64,000 nucleotides of DNA from Jiella sonneratiae (GCF_017353515.1 NZ_JAFMPY010000003.1:1-64000); one strand, 5' to 3'; shown: positions 35,966 through 45,573, counted from the stretch's first letter. Made by a program: numbers and translations. The notes: generated from the sequence alone by a model not told the origin.

Positions 35966-37512
35966 CCCCCGTCCGACCAGCGGGTGCGGTAGAGGTCGAG
36001 CCGCCGGTCGCGGAAGTTGCGGACCGAGCCCTCGTAGCGCGCCCAGGAGAGGGTCGAGAGGTTGAGATCGGCGACGGCGACCATCTCGACGTTCTCCGAG
36101 GCCTCGGCGGCGATGCCGTCCCGGGCGAAGGGGAAGTCGCAAGGGGTGAAGATCCCGGACTGTGCGTATTCGATGTCGAGATTGTCGACATTGGCGAGAT
36201 TGCCGGTCATGCCGCTGGTCACGACGTAGCACTGGTTCTCGATCGCCCGCGCCTGGCAGCAGTAGCGCACCCGGAGATAGCCGTGGCGGGTGTCGGTGTT
36301 GAACGGCACGAACAGGATGCGCGCCCCCTGGTCGCAGAGCCGGCGGGCGATCTCCGGAAATTCCGAATCGTAGCAGATCATGATGCCGACCGGGCCGCAG
36401 TCCGTCTCCACGACGTCGATCGGATCGCCGCCCTGGATGTGCCAGTAGGTCCGCTCGTTCGGCGTCGGATGGATCTTTTCGCGCGCATGCACCGATCCGT
36501 CGCGCAGGAACGCGTAGCCGACGTTCTGGATCTCGCCGTCCTCGGTCTTCGTCGCGTGGCTGCCGCCGATGATGTTGATGTTGCGCCGGATCGCCATTTC
36601 CGTCAGCCGCTCGGTGAATTCCGGCGTGTGCTCGGTGAGCCGCCGGATCGCCGCCTCCGGCTTCAGCTCCTCGGCCTCGCAGGAGAGGAGCATCAGGGTG
36701 AAGAGCTCGGGAAACACCACGAAGTCGGCTTCGTATTCCGCCGCGACCTCGATGAAATATTCGACCGCGTCGTAGAATTCCTGCGGCGCGGCGATCTTGC
36801 GCGCCTTCATCTGCACTGTGACGATGCGCACCACGTCCGGGTTGGACCGGTTGACCGGCTGGCGCGCCTGTTCCGGATCGTAATAGGGGTTGCGCCAGAC
36901 CATCAGCACGCCGTGGCCGCCGGATGCGACGTCCTGGGGATAGTAGTTCTTCAGGAGGAACTGCGGCTCGAAGCCGGAACGCAGGTGGAAGGTCGCGACG
37001 GGGTCGGTCAGCTCGTTCTTGCGAACCGCCTCGATATAGTCTTCGGGCGAGGCGTATTTGCGGGCATTGCGCCGGTAACCGGGCAGGCGGCCGCCGAAGG
37101 CGATGCCCTTCAGGTCCATGTCGGTGCACAGGCGCCGCCGCGCGTCGTAGAGCCGCTTGCCGATCCTGAGGCGGCGGCGGTCCGGATCGACGCAGACCTC
37201 GATGCCGTAGAGCCAGTCGCCTTTGCGGTCGTGCATCGCGGCATAGCCGCCGCCGGTGACCTCGGCCCAGGAATGCTGCTTCATCACCTTCGCTTCGGGC
37301 AGCACCATCGTCGCGGCGTAGCCGACGATCTCGTCCTCGTAGACCACGACGAACTGGCCTTCGGGAAAGGCCGAGAGCTGGCCCATGACCATGCCGCGCG
37401 TATAGGGGGCCTCGTCCTTGAACACCTTGGCGGAGAGGGCGATGATGGCGGCGACGTCCTTGGTCGTCGCGGTGCGGACTTCGATCTTCGGGGTCGAGCG
37501 CTTCTCGGCCAT
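35962..37512 (-). CDS. GNAT acetyltransferase-carbon-nitrogen hydrolase fusion protein
   Basis: 516 aa. The N-terminal GNAT domain (residues ~8-210; VEVRTATTKDVAAI-like start and DPDRRRLRIGKRLYDARR) is fused to a nitrilase-superfamily domain (~230-500). The nitrilase catalytic triad is visible: Glu in VVFPELF, Lys in REKIHPTPNE and Cys in GIMICYDSEFPE. Such fusions are widespread and mostly uncharacterised; an amidase acting on an N-acyl substrate is plausible. The start at 37512 (MAEKRSTP) removes a basic extension. The TAA stop lies inside repeat copy B. Confidence 0.9.
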   Translation of the reverse strand: MAEKRSTPKIEVRTATTKDVAAIIALSAKVFKDEAPYTRGMVMGQLSAFPEGQFVVVYEDEIVGYAATMVLPEAKVMKQHSWAEVTGGGYAAMHDRKGDWLYGIEVCVDPDRRRLRIGKRLYDARRRLCTDMDLKGIAFGGRLPGYRRNARKYASPEDYIEAVRKNELTDPVATFHLRSGFEPQFLLKNYYPQDVASGGHGVLMVWRNPYYDPEQARQPVNRSNPDVVRIVTVQMKARKIAAPQEFYDAVEYFIEVAAEYEADFVVFPELFTLMLLSCEAEELKPEAAIRRLTEHTPEFTERLTEMAIRRNINIIGGSHATKTEDGEIQNVGYAFLRDGSVHAREKIHPTPNERTYWHIQGGDPIDVVETDCGPVGIMICYDSEFPEIARRLCDQGARILFVPFNTDTRHGYLRVRYCCQARAIENQCYVVTSGMTGNLANVDNLDIEYAQSGIFTPCDFPFARDGIAAEASENVEMVAVADLNLSTLSWARYEGSVRNFRDRRLDLYRTRWSDGG

Positions 37513-37696
37513 GGGCGGGCGAATTCCTTCGAGGCGGTGTTGCGGATGACGGGTGCGGCCGCTGGCGGCCGAATGCCCGAGATAGGCCGGAAATCGAGCC
37601 CCACAAGCAAGATGCCGGTTGAAGGGCAAGGCCGCGGCGCGATTCCGCTCCGTCGTCTGCCGGTTCCCGGGGCCGCGACGGCGGTGCGCCCCGCCG

Positions 37697-38455
37697 TCAA
37701 ACGGCGGTCAGTCCGCCGTCGATGGGGTGCACGGCGCCGTTGACGTAGCCGGAATCGTCCGAGGCGAGGAAGGCGACGACCCCGGCGACCTCCTCGACCA
37801 GACCGTAGCGCCGCGCCGGGATGCCGCGGGCGCGCCGGGCCTCCTCCGAGCCGATGCTGGCGTCGAGCCCGCCCATCATCCGGCTGCGGATCGGGCCGGG
37901 ATTGATGCAGTTGACCCGCACGCCGTGGGGCGCCGCCTCGCTCGCCGCCACCCGCGTCAGGCCGACGACCGCATGCTTGCTGGCATTGTAGCCCCACATG
38001 CCGGGCCAGCCGGTGAGGCCGGATGCGCTGGAGGAGTTGACGATCGAGCCGAAGCCCTGGCTCTGCATCACCGGCAGGACGTGCTTCAGCCCGAGAAACA
38101 CCCCTTCGACATTCACCGCCATCACCGCCCGGAACGCCTCGAGCGGATAGTCGGCCACCGGCGCGACGGGGCCGGCGACGCCGGCATTGTTGAAGAAGAC
38201 GTCGATCCGTCCGGCGACGGCGAGCGCCCGTCCGACGTAGGCGCGGACGGAGGCCTCGTGCGTCACGTCGGCCTCGACCGAAACGAGATCCTCGCCGACC
38301 GCGGCCTTAAGGCCGGAAAAGTCGGCACCCGGCCGATCGACGGCGACGATCCGCGCGCCGCGCCGTGCCATCAGCGCGGCGCTCGCCGTGCCGATCTCGC
38401 CGGCGGCCCCGGTGATCAGCACGATCTTGCCTTCGAGAGGCCGCCCGTTTGCCAT
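37697..38455 (-). CDS. Short-chain dehydrogenase/reductase
   Basis: 252 aa classical SDR. Cofactor site TGAAGEIGTA near residue 14, the NNAG block (VFFNNAGVAG), catalytic Ser and YxxxK (INSSSASG; YNASKHAV), and the C-terminal SGYVNGAVHPIDGG. Substrate unknown. It starts at 38455; the longer frame adds a non-conserved tail. Divergent from the BCCT transporter gene by ~268 bp. Confidence 0.9.
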   Translation of the reverse strand: MANGRPLEGKIVLITGAAGEIGTASAALMARRGARIVAVDRPGADFSGLKAAVGEDLVSVEADVTHEASVRAYVGRALAVAGRIDVFFNNAGVAGPVAPVADYPLEAFRAVMAVNVEGVFLGLKHVLPVMQSQGFGSIVNSSSASGLTGWPGMWGYNASKHAVVGLTRVAASEAAPHGVRVNCINPGPIRSRMMGGLDASIGSEEARRARGIPARRYGLVEEVAGVVAFLASDDSGYVNGAVHPIDGGLTAV

Positions 38456-38723
38456 TTCCTGCGCCCTTTCAGCGGATATTCCGCGGCGACTGCATGTCCC
38501 ACGCGGCCGCTCCGACGTGTCGCTTACGCTTCCGCGTCGCTGTCCCGGCCGTCGCCGCCCGGCGCGAAATCTGGCGAAATTTCGGCAAAGCTGCGGCTTC
38601 GGGGTTGATCGACGAGGCAGTGGGCCATCTACTGGCCACACTGGCGATCGTCGGCCCGCTGCGTTAGGCCGTGCCCTTTGCGCCGCGCGGGCGCATCTTC
38701 ATTGCAACATTGACGAGGTCTCG

Positions 38724-40340
38724 ATGTCCACACAACAGACCACCGAGATACCCGAAGTGTCGGTGACCGACTACGAGGTCGGCCAGGACAACATCCAGCG
38801 GTTCGGGCTCGACATCCACAACCCCGTGTTCCCGATCTCGGCGAGCGTGATCATCGCCTTCGTCGCCTTCACGCTGCTCTTTCCCACCGTGGCCGACGAC
38901 TTCTTCGGCTGGCTGCGCCCGGCGATCACCTCGACCTTCGACTGGCTGTTCCTCCTCGCGGGCGACGTCTTCGTGCTCTTCTGCGTCGCCGTGGTGGCTT
39001 CGCCGCTCGGCAAGGTCAAGCTCGGCGGCAACGACGCGCAGCCGGAATTCGGCTATTTCGGCTGGTTCGCCATGCTGTTTGCCGCCGGCATGGGCATCGG
39101 CCTGATGTTCTACGGCGTGTCGGAGCCGGTGACGCATTTCTCCTCGTCGATGGCCGGCGGTGCCGACGCGCCGCTGATGGGCGCGGCCGGAGACACCGAG
39201 GCGGCGCGCCGGCTCGGCATGGCGGCGACGATCTATCACTGGGCGCTGCATCCCTGGGCGATCTACGCCGTCGTCGCCCTGGCGCTCGCCTTCTTCAGCT
39301 ACAATTGGGGCCTGCCGCTGACCATGCGGTCGGTGTTCTATCCGCTGCTCGGCGACCGGGCCTGGGGCTGGCCCGGCCACATCGTCGACATCCTCGCCGT
39401 CTTCGCGACGCTGTTCGGCCTCGCCACCTCGCTCGGCTTCGGGGCGGAACAGGCGACCAGCGGCCTGAACTACCTGTTCGGCGTGCCGGACGGGATCGTC
39501 AGCAACATCGTCCTCATCTGCCTCATCACCGCCGTCGCCCTGACCTCGGTCGTGGCGGGCCTCGATGCCGGCGTGCGGCGCCTGTCCGAGATCAACATGG
39601 TGCTGGCGCTCTTGCTGCTCCTCTTCGTGTTCTTCGTCGGCCCGACTTCGGAGTTGCTGCAGGGATTCGTTGGCAATACCGTGGCTTACGCTAAGGAGTT
39701 CATCCCTCTCTCGAACCCGTTCGGGCGGGCGGACGACGGCTATCGCACCGGCTGGACGACCTTCTACTGGGCCTGGTGGATGAGCTGGTCGCCCTTCGTC
39801 GGCATGTTCATCGCCCGGGTCTCGCGGGGGCGCACGGTGCGCGAGTTCATCACCTGCGTGCTGATCATCCCGAGCGTCGTCTCGATCATCTGGATGACGG
39901 TCTTCGGCGGCACGGCGCTCACCGAGACGATCGGCGGGTTCTCCGGCATCGTCGACGCCTCGCTCGAGACCAAGCTGTTCGTCATGCTGGACCAGCTGCC
40001 GCTGCAGACGATTACCTCCTTCATCGGCATCGTGCTGGTGATCGTCTTCTTCGTCACCTCGTCCGATTCCGGCTCGCTGGTGATCGATACCATCACCGCC
40101 GGCGGCAAGATCGACGCGCCGGTGCCGCAGCGGGTGTTCTGGGCGACCTTCGAGGGTCTCGTGGCGATCACGCTGCTTCTCGGCGGCGGCCTTGCGGCCC
40201 TCCAGGCGGCGGCCGTCGCGACGGGCTTCCCCTTCGCGATCCTGTTGCTCTTCCTGTGCTGGTCGACCTGGAAGGGGCTGGCCGACGAAAGGAAGCAGCC
40301 CTTCCTCGAAAAGATGAAGGCGAAGGGCTACAAGGTCTGA
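38724..40340 (+). CDS. BCCT family betaine/carnitine/choline transporter
   Basis: 538 aa, about 12 transmembrane segments. The family fingerprints are GMGIGLMFYGVSEPVTHF and the signature WTTFYWAWWMSWSPFVGMFIARVSRG, whose tryptophans form the aromatic substrate box. Probably a sodium-coupled importer of glycine betaine or a similar compatible solute. A soluble N-terminus of ~30 residues precedes TM1. It starts at 38724. No betaine-metabolism genes are adjacent. Confidence 0.93.
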   Translation: MSTQQTTEIPEVSVTDYEVGQDNIQRFGLDIHNPVFPISASVIIAFVAFTLLFPTVADDFFGWLRPAITSTFDWLFLLAGDVFVLFCVAVVASPLGKVKLGGNDAQPEFGYFGWFAMLFAAGMGIGLMFYGVSEPVTHFSSSMAGGADAPLMGAAGDTEAARRLGMAATIYHWALHPWAIYAVVALALAFFSYNWGLPLTMRSVFYPLLGDRAWGWPGHIVDILAVFATLFGLATSLGFGAEQATSGLNYLFGVPDGIVSNIVLICLITAVALTSVVAGLDAGVRRLSEINMVLALLLLLFVFFVGPTSELLQGFVGNTVAYAKEFIPLSNPFGRADDGYRTGWTTFYWAWWMSWSPFVGMFIARVSRGRTVREFITCVLIIPSVVSIIWMTVFGGTALTETIGGFSGIVDASLETKLFVMLDQLPLQTITSFIGIVLVIVFFVTSSDSGSLVIDTITAGGKIDAPVPQRVFWATFEGLVAITLLLGGGLAALQAAAVATGFPFAILLLFLCWSTWKGLADERKQPFLEKMKAKGYKV

Positions 40341-40367
40341 GGGTGCCCCGACGCCGCTCTTTCTCCC

Positions 40368-40402
40368 GCCTTGCGACCGGCGTTCCGCGCCGGCCGCAAG
40401 GC
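40368..40402. terminator. Strong hairpin after BCCT gene
   Basis: GCCTTGCG and CGCAAGGC pair around an inner CCGGCG-type stem, about 28 bp after the BCCT stop and 35 bp before crcB. There is no T-run, so it may act as a partial terminator or attenuator ahead of crcB. It does not match the fluoride riboswitch core. Confidence 0.5.
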
Positions 40403-40436
40403 GCCTTCATTCGACGACTTCCGGAATTTTGAGCGC

Positions 40437-40814
40437 ATGTTCAACGTCTTCATCGTCGCGCTCGGCGGCGGCATCGGCGCGGCGCTGCGGCATCTCGCGG
40501 GCCTCGCGGCGATCCGTCTGCTCGGGCCCGGCTTTCCCTACGCGACGATGTTCGTGAACGTCGTCGGCTCCTTCGTCATGGGCGCCTTCATCGAGCTCCT
40601 GGCGCGCCGCCTCGGGGCATCCGCCGAACTCAGGCTGTTCTTCGCGACCGGCGTCCTCGGCGGCTTCACCACCTTCTCCTCCTTCTCGCTCGACACGGCA
40701 CTGCTCTACGAGCGCGGCGATCTCCTGCTGGCGGCGGTCTACGTGCTCGGCTCGGTGGTGCTCGGCCTGGCCGCGCTCTTTGCCGGGCTTGCGCTGGTCC
40801 GCGCGTTCGGCTGA
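40437..40814 (+). CDS. crcB: Fluoride channel/exporter CrcB (Fluc)
   Basis: 125 aa with four transmembrane helices; a dual-topology dimeric fluoride channel. Diagnostic segments are GGGIGAALRHLAG, FVNVVGSFVMGAF (the central Asn) and GGFTTFSSFSLDT with the phenylalanine box. It starts at 40437. In this order crcB often precedes rluC; here two genes intervene. Confidence 0.94.
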   Translation: MFNVFIVALGGGIGAALRHLAGLAAIRLLGPGFPYATMFVNVVGSFVMGAFIELLARRLGASAELRLFFATGVLGGFTTFSSFSLDTALLYERGDLLLAAVYVLGSVVLGLAALFAGLALVRAFG

Positions 40815-40950
40815 GACGCCGTCGCCGCCCGGTGACGGTCTGTCGGCCGCTCCCGACCCTTGCCTGACCGGAACACCGGCGGGTATGCCGTCCGCGCAAG
40901 TTTGCCTCGGGCCGCCGAGCGACCCCAGGGCGGAGGGAGATCCCGCAATC

Positions 40951-41784
40951 ATGACCCGCAAAACGAAGAAGCTCCTGCGCCGCGTGGCGATCGCGGTGCC
41001 GCTCGCGCTGCTGTGCCTCTGGCTGATCCCGATCGTCGCCATCGTCTGGATCGTCTGCGGCCTGATCGACGTCGGCCGCAACAAGGCGAAGACGCAGTTG
41101 ATGTACAGCCGCTACTTCATGGGGAACGGCATCCCGACCTGGCTGCTCTCGCCCTTCAATCTGCTGATCGATCTTCTCAGCTATCGCAATCCCGGCGTCT
41201 GGCGGATCGAGGACTTCCCGCCGGAATGGCGCGGCGAGATCGAGACCGTGCTCGACACCTTCCGGGCGCGCAAGAGCGAGATCATCGCCGACATCGATTC
41301 GCAGTTCGCCGAAGGGCGGCGCGGCATGTATGTCTACCAGTGGTACGGCAAGCGCTTCGTCGACAATGTGCCCGAGTTCAACCGCGACTTCAGATATGTG
41401 CGGACCATCGCGGTCTCGGTGTTCTCGGGCAAGGAATCGACCACCTGGCACTACGGGCCGCTGCGGCTGACCCTCCGGGTGCTGCTCAATCTCGCGCCGG
41501 CCGACAGCGACCGCGTGTTCATCGAATGCGACGGCATAAAGCATCTCTGGCGCGACGATCCGCTCTACATCTTCGACGACACGCTGTTCCACCAGTCGGT
41601 CAACGAGGTGGACGCCAGACGCTACAACGTCTTCATGGACGTCATCCGGCCGAGCCCGGTGCCCGGCCTTCTCTCGGCGCTGCTCGTCGGCGTGTCGGCC
41701 GTGGCCGACCGGCTGAAGGCGATGTTCTACAGGAACTGGAAGATGATCGACCGGCGCGGCGGCGCGGAGAGGCCCGCCGCCTGA
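40951..41784 (+). CDS. Membrane-anchored aspartyl/asparaginyl beta-hydroxylase-like protein
   Basis: 277 aa. An N-terminal transmembrane helix (AIAVPLALLCLWLIPIVAIVWIV) precedes a C-terminal cupin-type domain resembling the AspH/LpxO Fe(II)/2-oxoglutarate hydroxylases. The first iron His aligns with TTWHYGPLRLTLRVLLNL, the segment FIECDGIKHLWRDD matches the family core, and the second His is in FDDTLFHQSVN. The usual HRD motif is HYG here. Possible role: lipid A or membrane-lipid hydroxylation, by analogy with LpxO; unproven. It starts at 40951 after CGGAGGGAG. Confidence 0.8.
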   Translation: MTRKTKKLLRRVAIAVPLALLCLWLIPIVAIVWIVCGLIDVGRNKAKTQLMYSRYFMGNGIPTWLLSPFNLLIDLLSYRNPGVWRIEDFPPEWRGEIETVLDTFRARKSEIIADIDSQFAEGRRGMYVYQWYGKRFVDNVPEFNRDFRYVRTIAVSVFSGKESTTWHYGPLRLTLRVLLNLAPADSDRVFIECDGIKHLWRDDPLYIFDDTLFHQSVNEVDARRYNVFMDVIRPSPVPGLLSALLVGVSAVADRLKAMFYRNWKMIDRRGGAERPAA

Positions 41785-41836
41785 GTCGGCCAGGCGGCCG
41801 GGTCGGTCCCCCTATCGAGGCTGGAGCAGCACGATC

Positions 41837-42787
41837 ATGCGCATCCTTCTGACCGGTTCTTCCGGCTGGCTCGGACGATACCTCGCGCCGGCGCTGAAGG
41901 CGCGGGGCGACACCGTCACCGGGCTCGACGTCGCGCCCGGCGGCCATACCGACGTCGTCGGCAGCGTTGCGGACCGGGCCTTGGTCGAGGAGGTGTTTCT
42001 TGAACACGGCATCGAAGCGGTGATTCACGGCGGCGCGCTGCACAAGCCGGACGTCGCGCGCTATCCCAAGCAGGCCTTCGTCGACGTCAACGTCACCGGG
42101 ACGCTCAACCTTCTCGAAGCCGCCGCGGCGGCGGGCCACGATCGCTTCGTCTTCACTTCCACGACCTCGCTGATGATCTCGCAGGCGATCCGCGACGAGG
42201 CGGGCGATGCCGCCGTCTGGCTGGACGAGACGGCGGGGCCGCTCGCGCCGCGCAACGTCTACGGCGTGACGAAGCTCGCGGCGGAGGGGCTGTGCCGCCT
42301 CTTTGCGAGCGAGCATCGGCTCGGCATCGTCGTCCTGCGGACCGCACGGTTCTTTCCCGAGGAGGACGACACGCTCGACCATCTTTCCGGCGAGAACCTC
42401 AAGGCAAACGAGTTCCTGAACCGCCGGCTGACCGTCGAGGACGCCGCCGCGGCGCATATCGCAGCGCTCGACCGGGCGCCGGAACTCGGCTTCGAGACCT
42501 TCGTCGTCGCGGCGCCGACGCCGTTTCAGCGCAACGAGGCGGGGGAGTTGAAGTGCGGCGCCGCCGCGGTGATTGCCCGGCACTTCCCGCAGGCGGCGCA
42601 ACTCTACGCGGCCCGGGGATGGCAACTGCCGGGCTCGATCGGCCGGGTCTACGACGCGAGCCGCATGGAGCGCGTCCTCGGCTTTCGCTGCCGCACGGAT
42701 TTCGCGGCGATCCTGAAGGCGCTGGAGGAGGGCGGTCCGCTGCCCTTCCAGCACGATCCCGCCTATGTCTCGCCGAAAGAGGTCTGA
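41837..42787 (+). CDS. NAD-dependent epimerase/dehydratase family protein
   Basis: 316 aa extended SDR. Cofactor loop TGSSGWLGRYLAPAL at residue ~6, FTSTTSLM, and catalytic YGVTK (residue ~137) are visible. A nucleotide-sugar substrate is typical of the family, but none is indicated. It lies 52 bp after the hydroxylase-like gene on the same strand, so the two may be co-transcribed. Confidence 0.87.
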   Translation: MRILLTGSSGWLGRYLAPALKARGDTVTGLDVAPGGHTDVVGSVADRALVEEVFLEHGIEAVIHGGALHKPDVARYPKQAFVDVNVTGTLNLLEAAAAAGHDRFVFTSTTSLMISQAIRDEAGDAAVWLDETAGPLAPRNVYGVTKLAAEGLCRLFASEHRLGIVVLRTARFFPEEDDTLDHLSGENLKANEFLNRRLTVEDAAAAHIAALDRAPELGFETFVVAAPTPFQRNEAGELKCGAAAVIARHFPQAAQLYAARGWQLPGSIGRVYDASRMERVLGFRCRTDFAAILKALEEGGPLPFQHDPAYVSPKEV

Positions 42788-43058
42788 GGGCCGGTCGGCG
42801 TGAGACGCGGGTCTGGGGCGGCTTGGCGGCTTGGCGTTCGTCGCGTCACAGCGCTCGATCAGGTTCGACGGGCGAGGCAGTTCGCCTGATCCCCCCGGCA
42901 AGCGGAGATCGACGCGTCACCGACGGCCCCGGACTGTCGTGCGCTGCGTCGCCGCCCTCCTGTCCGCATTGCCCTACCGCACGGCATTCTTTAGGAGACG
43001 GGAAACGCGCCCGGCCAGTATCCGGCATGTGGCCGCGACCGAACGAGAGGCAGGACCA
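42788..43058. other. 271-bp spacer upstream of rluC, no feature seen
   Basis: A GC-rich stretch between the epimerase stop and the TTG start of rluC. Frames running through it extend the rluC frame but lack conserved residues. No repeat, hairpin terminator or clear promoter hexamer was recognised. Confidence 0.45.
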
Positions 43059-44042
43059 TTGGCTGGCGTCGAGCAGCGACGGGTGGACGAGGACGAGGCC
43101 GGGCTCAGGCTCGACCGCTGGTTCAAGCTGCATTATCCCGGCCTCGGCTTCGGCCAGTTGCAGAAGCTCCTGCGCTCGGGCCAGATCCGCGTCGACGGCG
43201 GCCGTGCCAAGTCGGACACCCGCATCGAGCCCGGCCAGATGGTCCGGGTGCCGCCGCTCGCCACCGATGCCAAGCTCGACGCCCGGCCGCTGACCGCCAA
43301 CACCATGCGCCACAGCCAGGACGGCGACGTTCTGGCGAAGATGCTGATCTACGAGGACGACAAGGTCCTCGTGTTCAACAAGCCGGCGGGCCTTGCCGTG
43401 CAGGGCGGCTCGGGCGTCACGCGGCATGTCGACGGGATGCTGGAGGCCTGGCGCAACAGGAAGGGCGAGAAGCCGCGGCTCGTCCACCGCATCGACCGCG
43501 ACACCTCGGGCATCCTCCTCGTCGCGCGCACGCGCGGCGCCGCTACGCATCTCACCAAGGCGTTCCGCGAGCGCGACACGCAGAAGCACTACTGGGCGAT
43601 CGTCAAAGGCGTGCCGGCACGGCGCGAGGGGCGCATCTCGACCTTCCTGAAGAAGGAGCAGACGCCGGACGGCGACCGCATGCGCGTCGCCCGGCACGGC
43701 GACGAGGGCGCCGATCACGCGCTGTCGCACTACCGGGTGATCGACCAGGTGGCGCAGAATTTCGCCTGGCTCGAGATGCAGCCCCACACCGGCCGCACCC
43801 ACCAGCTGCGCGTCCACGCCGCCGAGATCGGCCATCCGATCCTCGGCGATCCGAAATATTTCGAGCACGACACCAACTGGGAGTTTCCCGGCGGCGTCCA
43901 GAAGCGGCTTCACCTCCATGCCCGGCGCATCGTCATTCCGCATCCGGACAAGGGCATGATCGACCAGATCGCCCCGCTTCCCGAACACATGGTCCAGACC
44001 TTCAACCTCTTCGGCTTCGACGAAGCCGCCCTCGGCGACTGA
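43059..44042 (+). CDS. rluC: Ribosomal large subunit pseudouridine synthase C (RluA family)
   Basis: 327 aa. N-terminal S4 domain (LRLDRWFKLHYPGLGFGQLQKLLRSGQIRVDGG), catalytic HRIDRDTSGILLVART, and C-terminal GRTHQLRVHAAEIGHPILGDPKYF. RluC modifies U955, U2504 and U2580 of 23S rRNA. It probably begins with TTG at 43059 after GAGAGGCAGG; the longer frame from 42831 has no conserved residues. Naming follows its position before HAD and ATP12 genes, as in related genomes. Confidence 0.9.
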   Translation: MAGVEQRRVDEDEAGLRLDRWFKLHYPGLGFGQLQKLLRSGQIRVDGGRAKSDTRIEPGQMVRVPPLATDAKLDARPLTANTMRHSQDGDVLAKMLIYEDDKVLVFNKPAGLAVQGGSGVTRHVDGMLEAWRNRKGEKPRLVHRIDRDTSGILLVARTRGAATHLTKAFRERDTQKHYWAIVKGVPARREGRISTFLKKEQTPDGDRMRVARHGDEGADHALSHYRVIDQVAQNFAWLEMQPHTGRTHQLRVHAAEIGHPILGDPKYFEHDTNWEFPGGVQKRLHLHARRIVIPHPDKGMIDQIAPLPEHMVQTFNLFGFDEAALGD

Positions 44043-44052
44043 GACAGTGGCG

Positions 44053-44718
44053 ATGAAGGCGGTACTTTTCGACTGCGACGGCACGATCGCCGATTCGGCC
44101 GGCCTGATCGTCGCGATCATGGACCGGGCGTTCCGCCGGTTCGACCTCGATCCGCCGCCGCCCGAGGCGACGCGGGCGATCATCGGCCTGTCGCTCGAAA
44201 AGGCCGTGCATGCGCTGCGGCCTTCGCTCGACGAGCGGGTCGTCGTCGACCTCGCCGAGGGCTACCGGATCGAATACCGCGCCGAGCGCGCGCGCCCGGA
44301 CTTTTCGGAACGGCTGTTTCCGGGCATGGCCGAGCTGGTGCGGGCTCTGGCGGCGAGGGACGAGGTCTTCGTCGGCATGGTCACCGGCAAGTCGCGCCGC
44401 GGCGTCGCGGCGCTGACGGCGCATCACGGCCTGAGCGACTGTTTCCACGCCGTCCGCACGGCGGACGATTGTCCGTCGAAGCCGCATCCGGCGATGGTGC
44501 TCGAATGCTGCGCGGAGTTCGGCATCGCGCCGGAAGCCGCGGTGGTGGTCGGCGACACCACCTTCGACATGGAGATGGCGCGGGCGGCGGGCTCGCGGGC
44601 GGTCGGCGTCGCCTGGGGGAGCCATTCGCCGGAACTGATGCGCCGGGCAGGCGCCCATGAGATCGTCGCCGAAACCCATGCACTCGGGGCCGCGCTCGAG
44701 CGGTTTCTCGCCGACTGA
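44053..44718 (+). CDS. HAD-superfamily (subfamily IA) phosphatase, phosphoglycolate-phosphatase-like
   Basis: 221 aa. Motif I FDCDGTIADS at the N-terminus, motif II Thr in VGMVTGKS, motif III Lys in CPSKPHP and motif IV GDTTFDMEMA, with a helical cap domain between I and II. Substrate unknown. It starts at 44053 (alternatively GTG 44047), 10 bp after rluC, and precedes the ATP12 chaperone gene. Confidence 0.9.
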   Translation: MKAVLFDCDGTIADSAGLIVAIMDRAFRRFDLDPPPPEATRAIIGLSLEKAVHALRPSLDERVVVDLAEGYRIEYRAERARPDFSERLFPGMAELVRALAARDEVFVGMVTGKSRRGVAALTAHHGLSDCFHAVRTADDCPSKPHPAMVLECCAEFGIAPEAAVVVGDTTFDMEMARAAGSRAVGVAWGSHSPELMRRAGAHEIVAETHALGAALERFLAD

Positions 44719-44810
44719 CCCGGCGGGCTGCCACGTCGACCTTAAGTCTTGCGCTTGCGGCGGGCGGCGGACCTCCCATCTCCGGATTTTCGCGAAAGGG
44801 TGAAAGCTTC

Positions 44811-45536
44811 ATGTCCGACAACCCGCTGCTTGCCCGGCCGGAACTCCCGAAGCGGTTCTACAAGGAGGTGACGCTCGCCGAGACGCCCGCGGGGTTTGCC
44901 GTCGAACTCGACGGCCGGCCGGTGCGGACGCCGGCGCGCCATCCGCTCGCGGTTCGCCAAGCCCATGTCGCCGAGGCGCTTGTGGAGGAATGGGCGGCCC
45001 AGGGCGACCGCATCGATCCGGCGACGATGCCGCTGACACGGCTCGTCAACACGACGATCGACGGCATCCTCGCCGATCCGGAGCCAGTGAGGGACGACAT
45101 CGCCCGCTTCGCCGAGACCGACCTCCTGTTCTACCGCGCCGGAGAGCCGGATCGTCTGGTGACGCGGCAGCGCGAGCGCTGGGACCCGCTGCTGGATTGG
45201 GCGGAAGGCCGGTTCGGCGCGCGTTTCGTGCTTGCCCAGGGGGTCATGCACGTCGCCCAGCCCGAAGCGTCGCTGCAGGCGATCCGCGACCATCTCGCAC
45301 GGATTCGGGACGGCTATGCCGTGGCCGCGCTGCATCAGGTCACGACCCTGACAGGCTCGGCGCTGATCGCGCTGGCGGTCGCCGACGGCCGGCTCGACGT
45401 CGAGGAAGCCTGGGCGCTCGCCCATCTCGACGAGGACTGGAACGTCGAGCAATGGGGACGCGACGCGGAGGCGGAACAGCGGCGCGCGTTGCGCTTTCGG
45501 GAAATGGCGGCCGCGGCGCTGCTCCTGCGGCGCTGA
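44811..45536 (+). CDS. ATP12 family F1-ATPase assembly chaperone
   Basis: 241 aa. It matches ATP12, which protects the alpha subunit during F1-ATPase assembly. Diagnostic blocks are RFYKEVTLAETPAGFAVELDGRPVRTPA at the N-terminus, WAAQGDRIDPATMPLTRLVNTTID, and the C-terminal SALIALAVADGRLDVEEAW. Cytoplasmic. It completes the rluC-HAD-ATP12 block conserved in alphaproteobacteria. Confidence 0.93.
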   Translation: MSDNPLLARPELPKRFYKEVTLAETPAGFAVELDGRPVRTPARHPLAVRQAHVAEALVEEWAAQGDRIDPATMPLTRLVNTTIDGILADPEPVRDDIARFAETDLLFYRAGEPDRLVTRQRERWDPLLDWAEGRFGARFVLAQGVMHVAQPEASLQAIRDHLARIRDGYAVAALHQVTTLTGSALIALAVADGRLDVEEAWALAHLDEDWNVEQWGRDAEAEQRRALRFREMAAAALLLRR

Positions 45537-45573
45537 CCGCGGAGAAGCGATCGGCGTGGCCGGCGCGATTGGC

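Noticed and set aside
40341-40436. Fluoride riboswitch upstream of crcB
   Set aside because: The conserved core of the crcB motif is not visible; only a GC hairpin is present.
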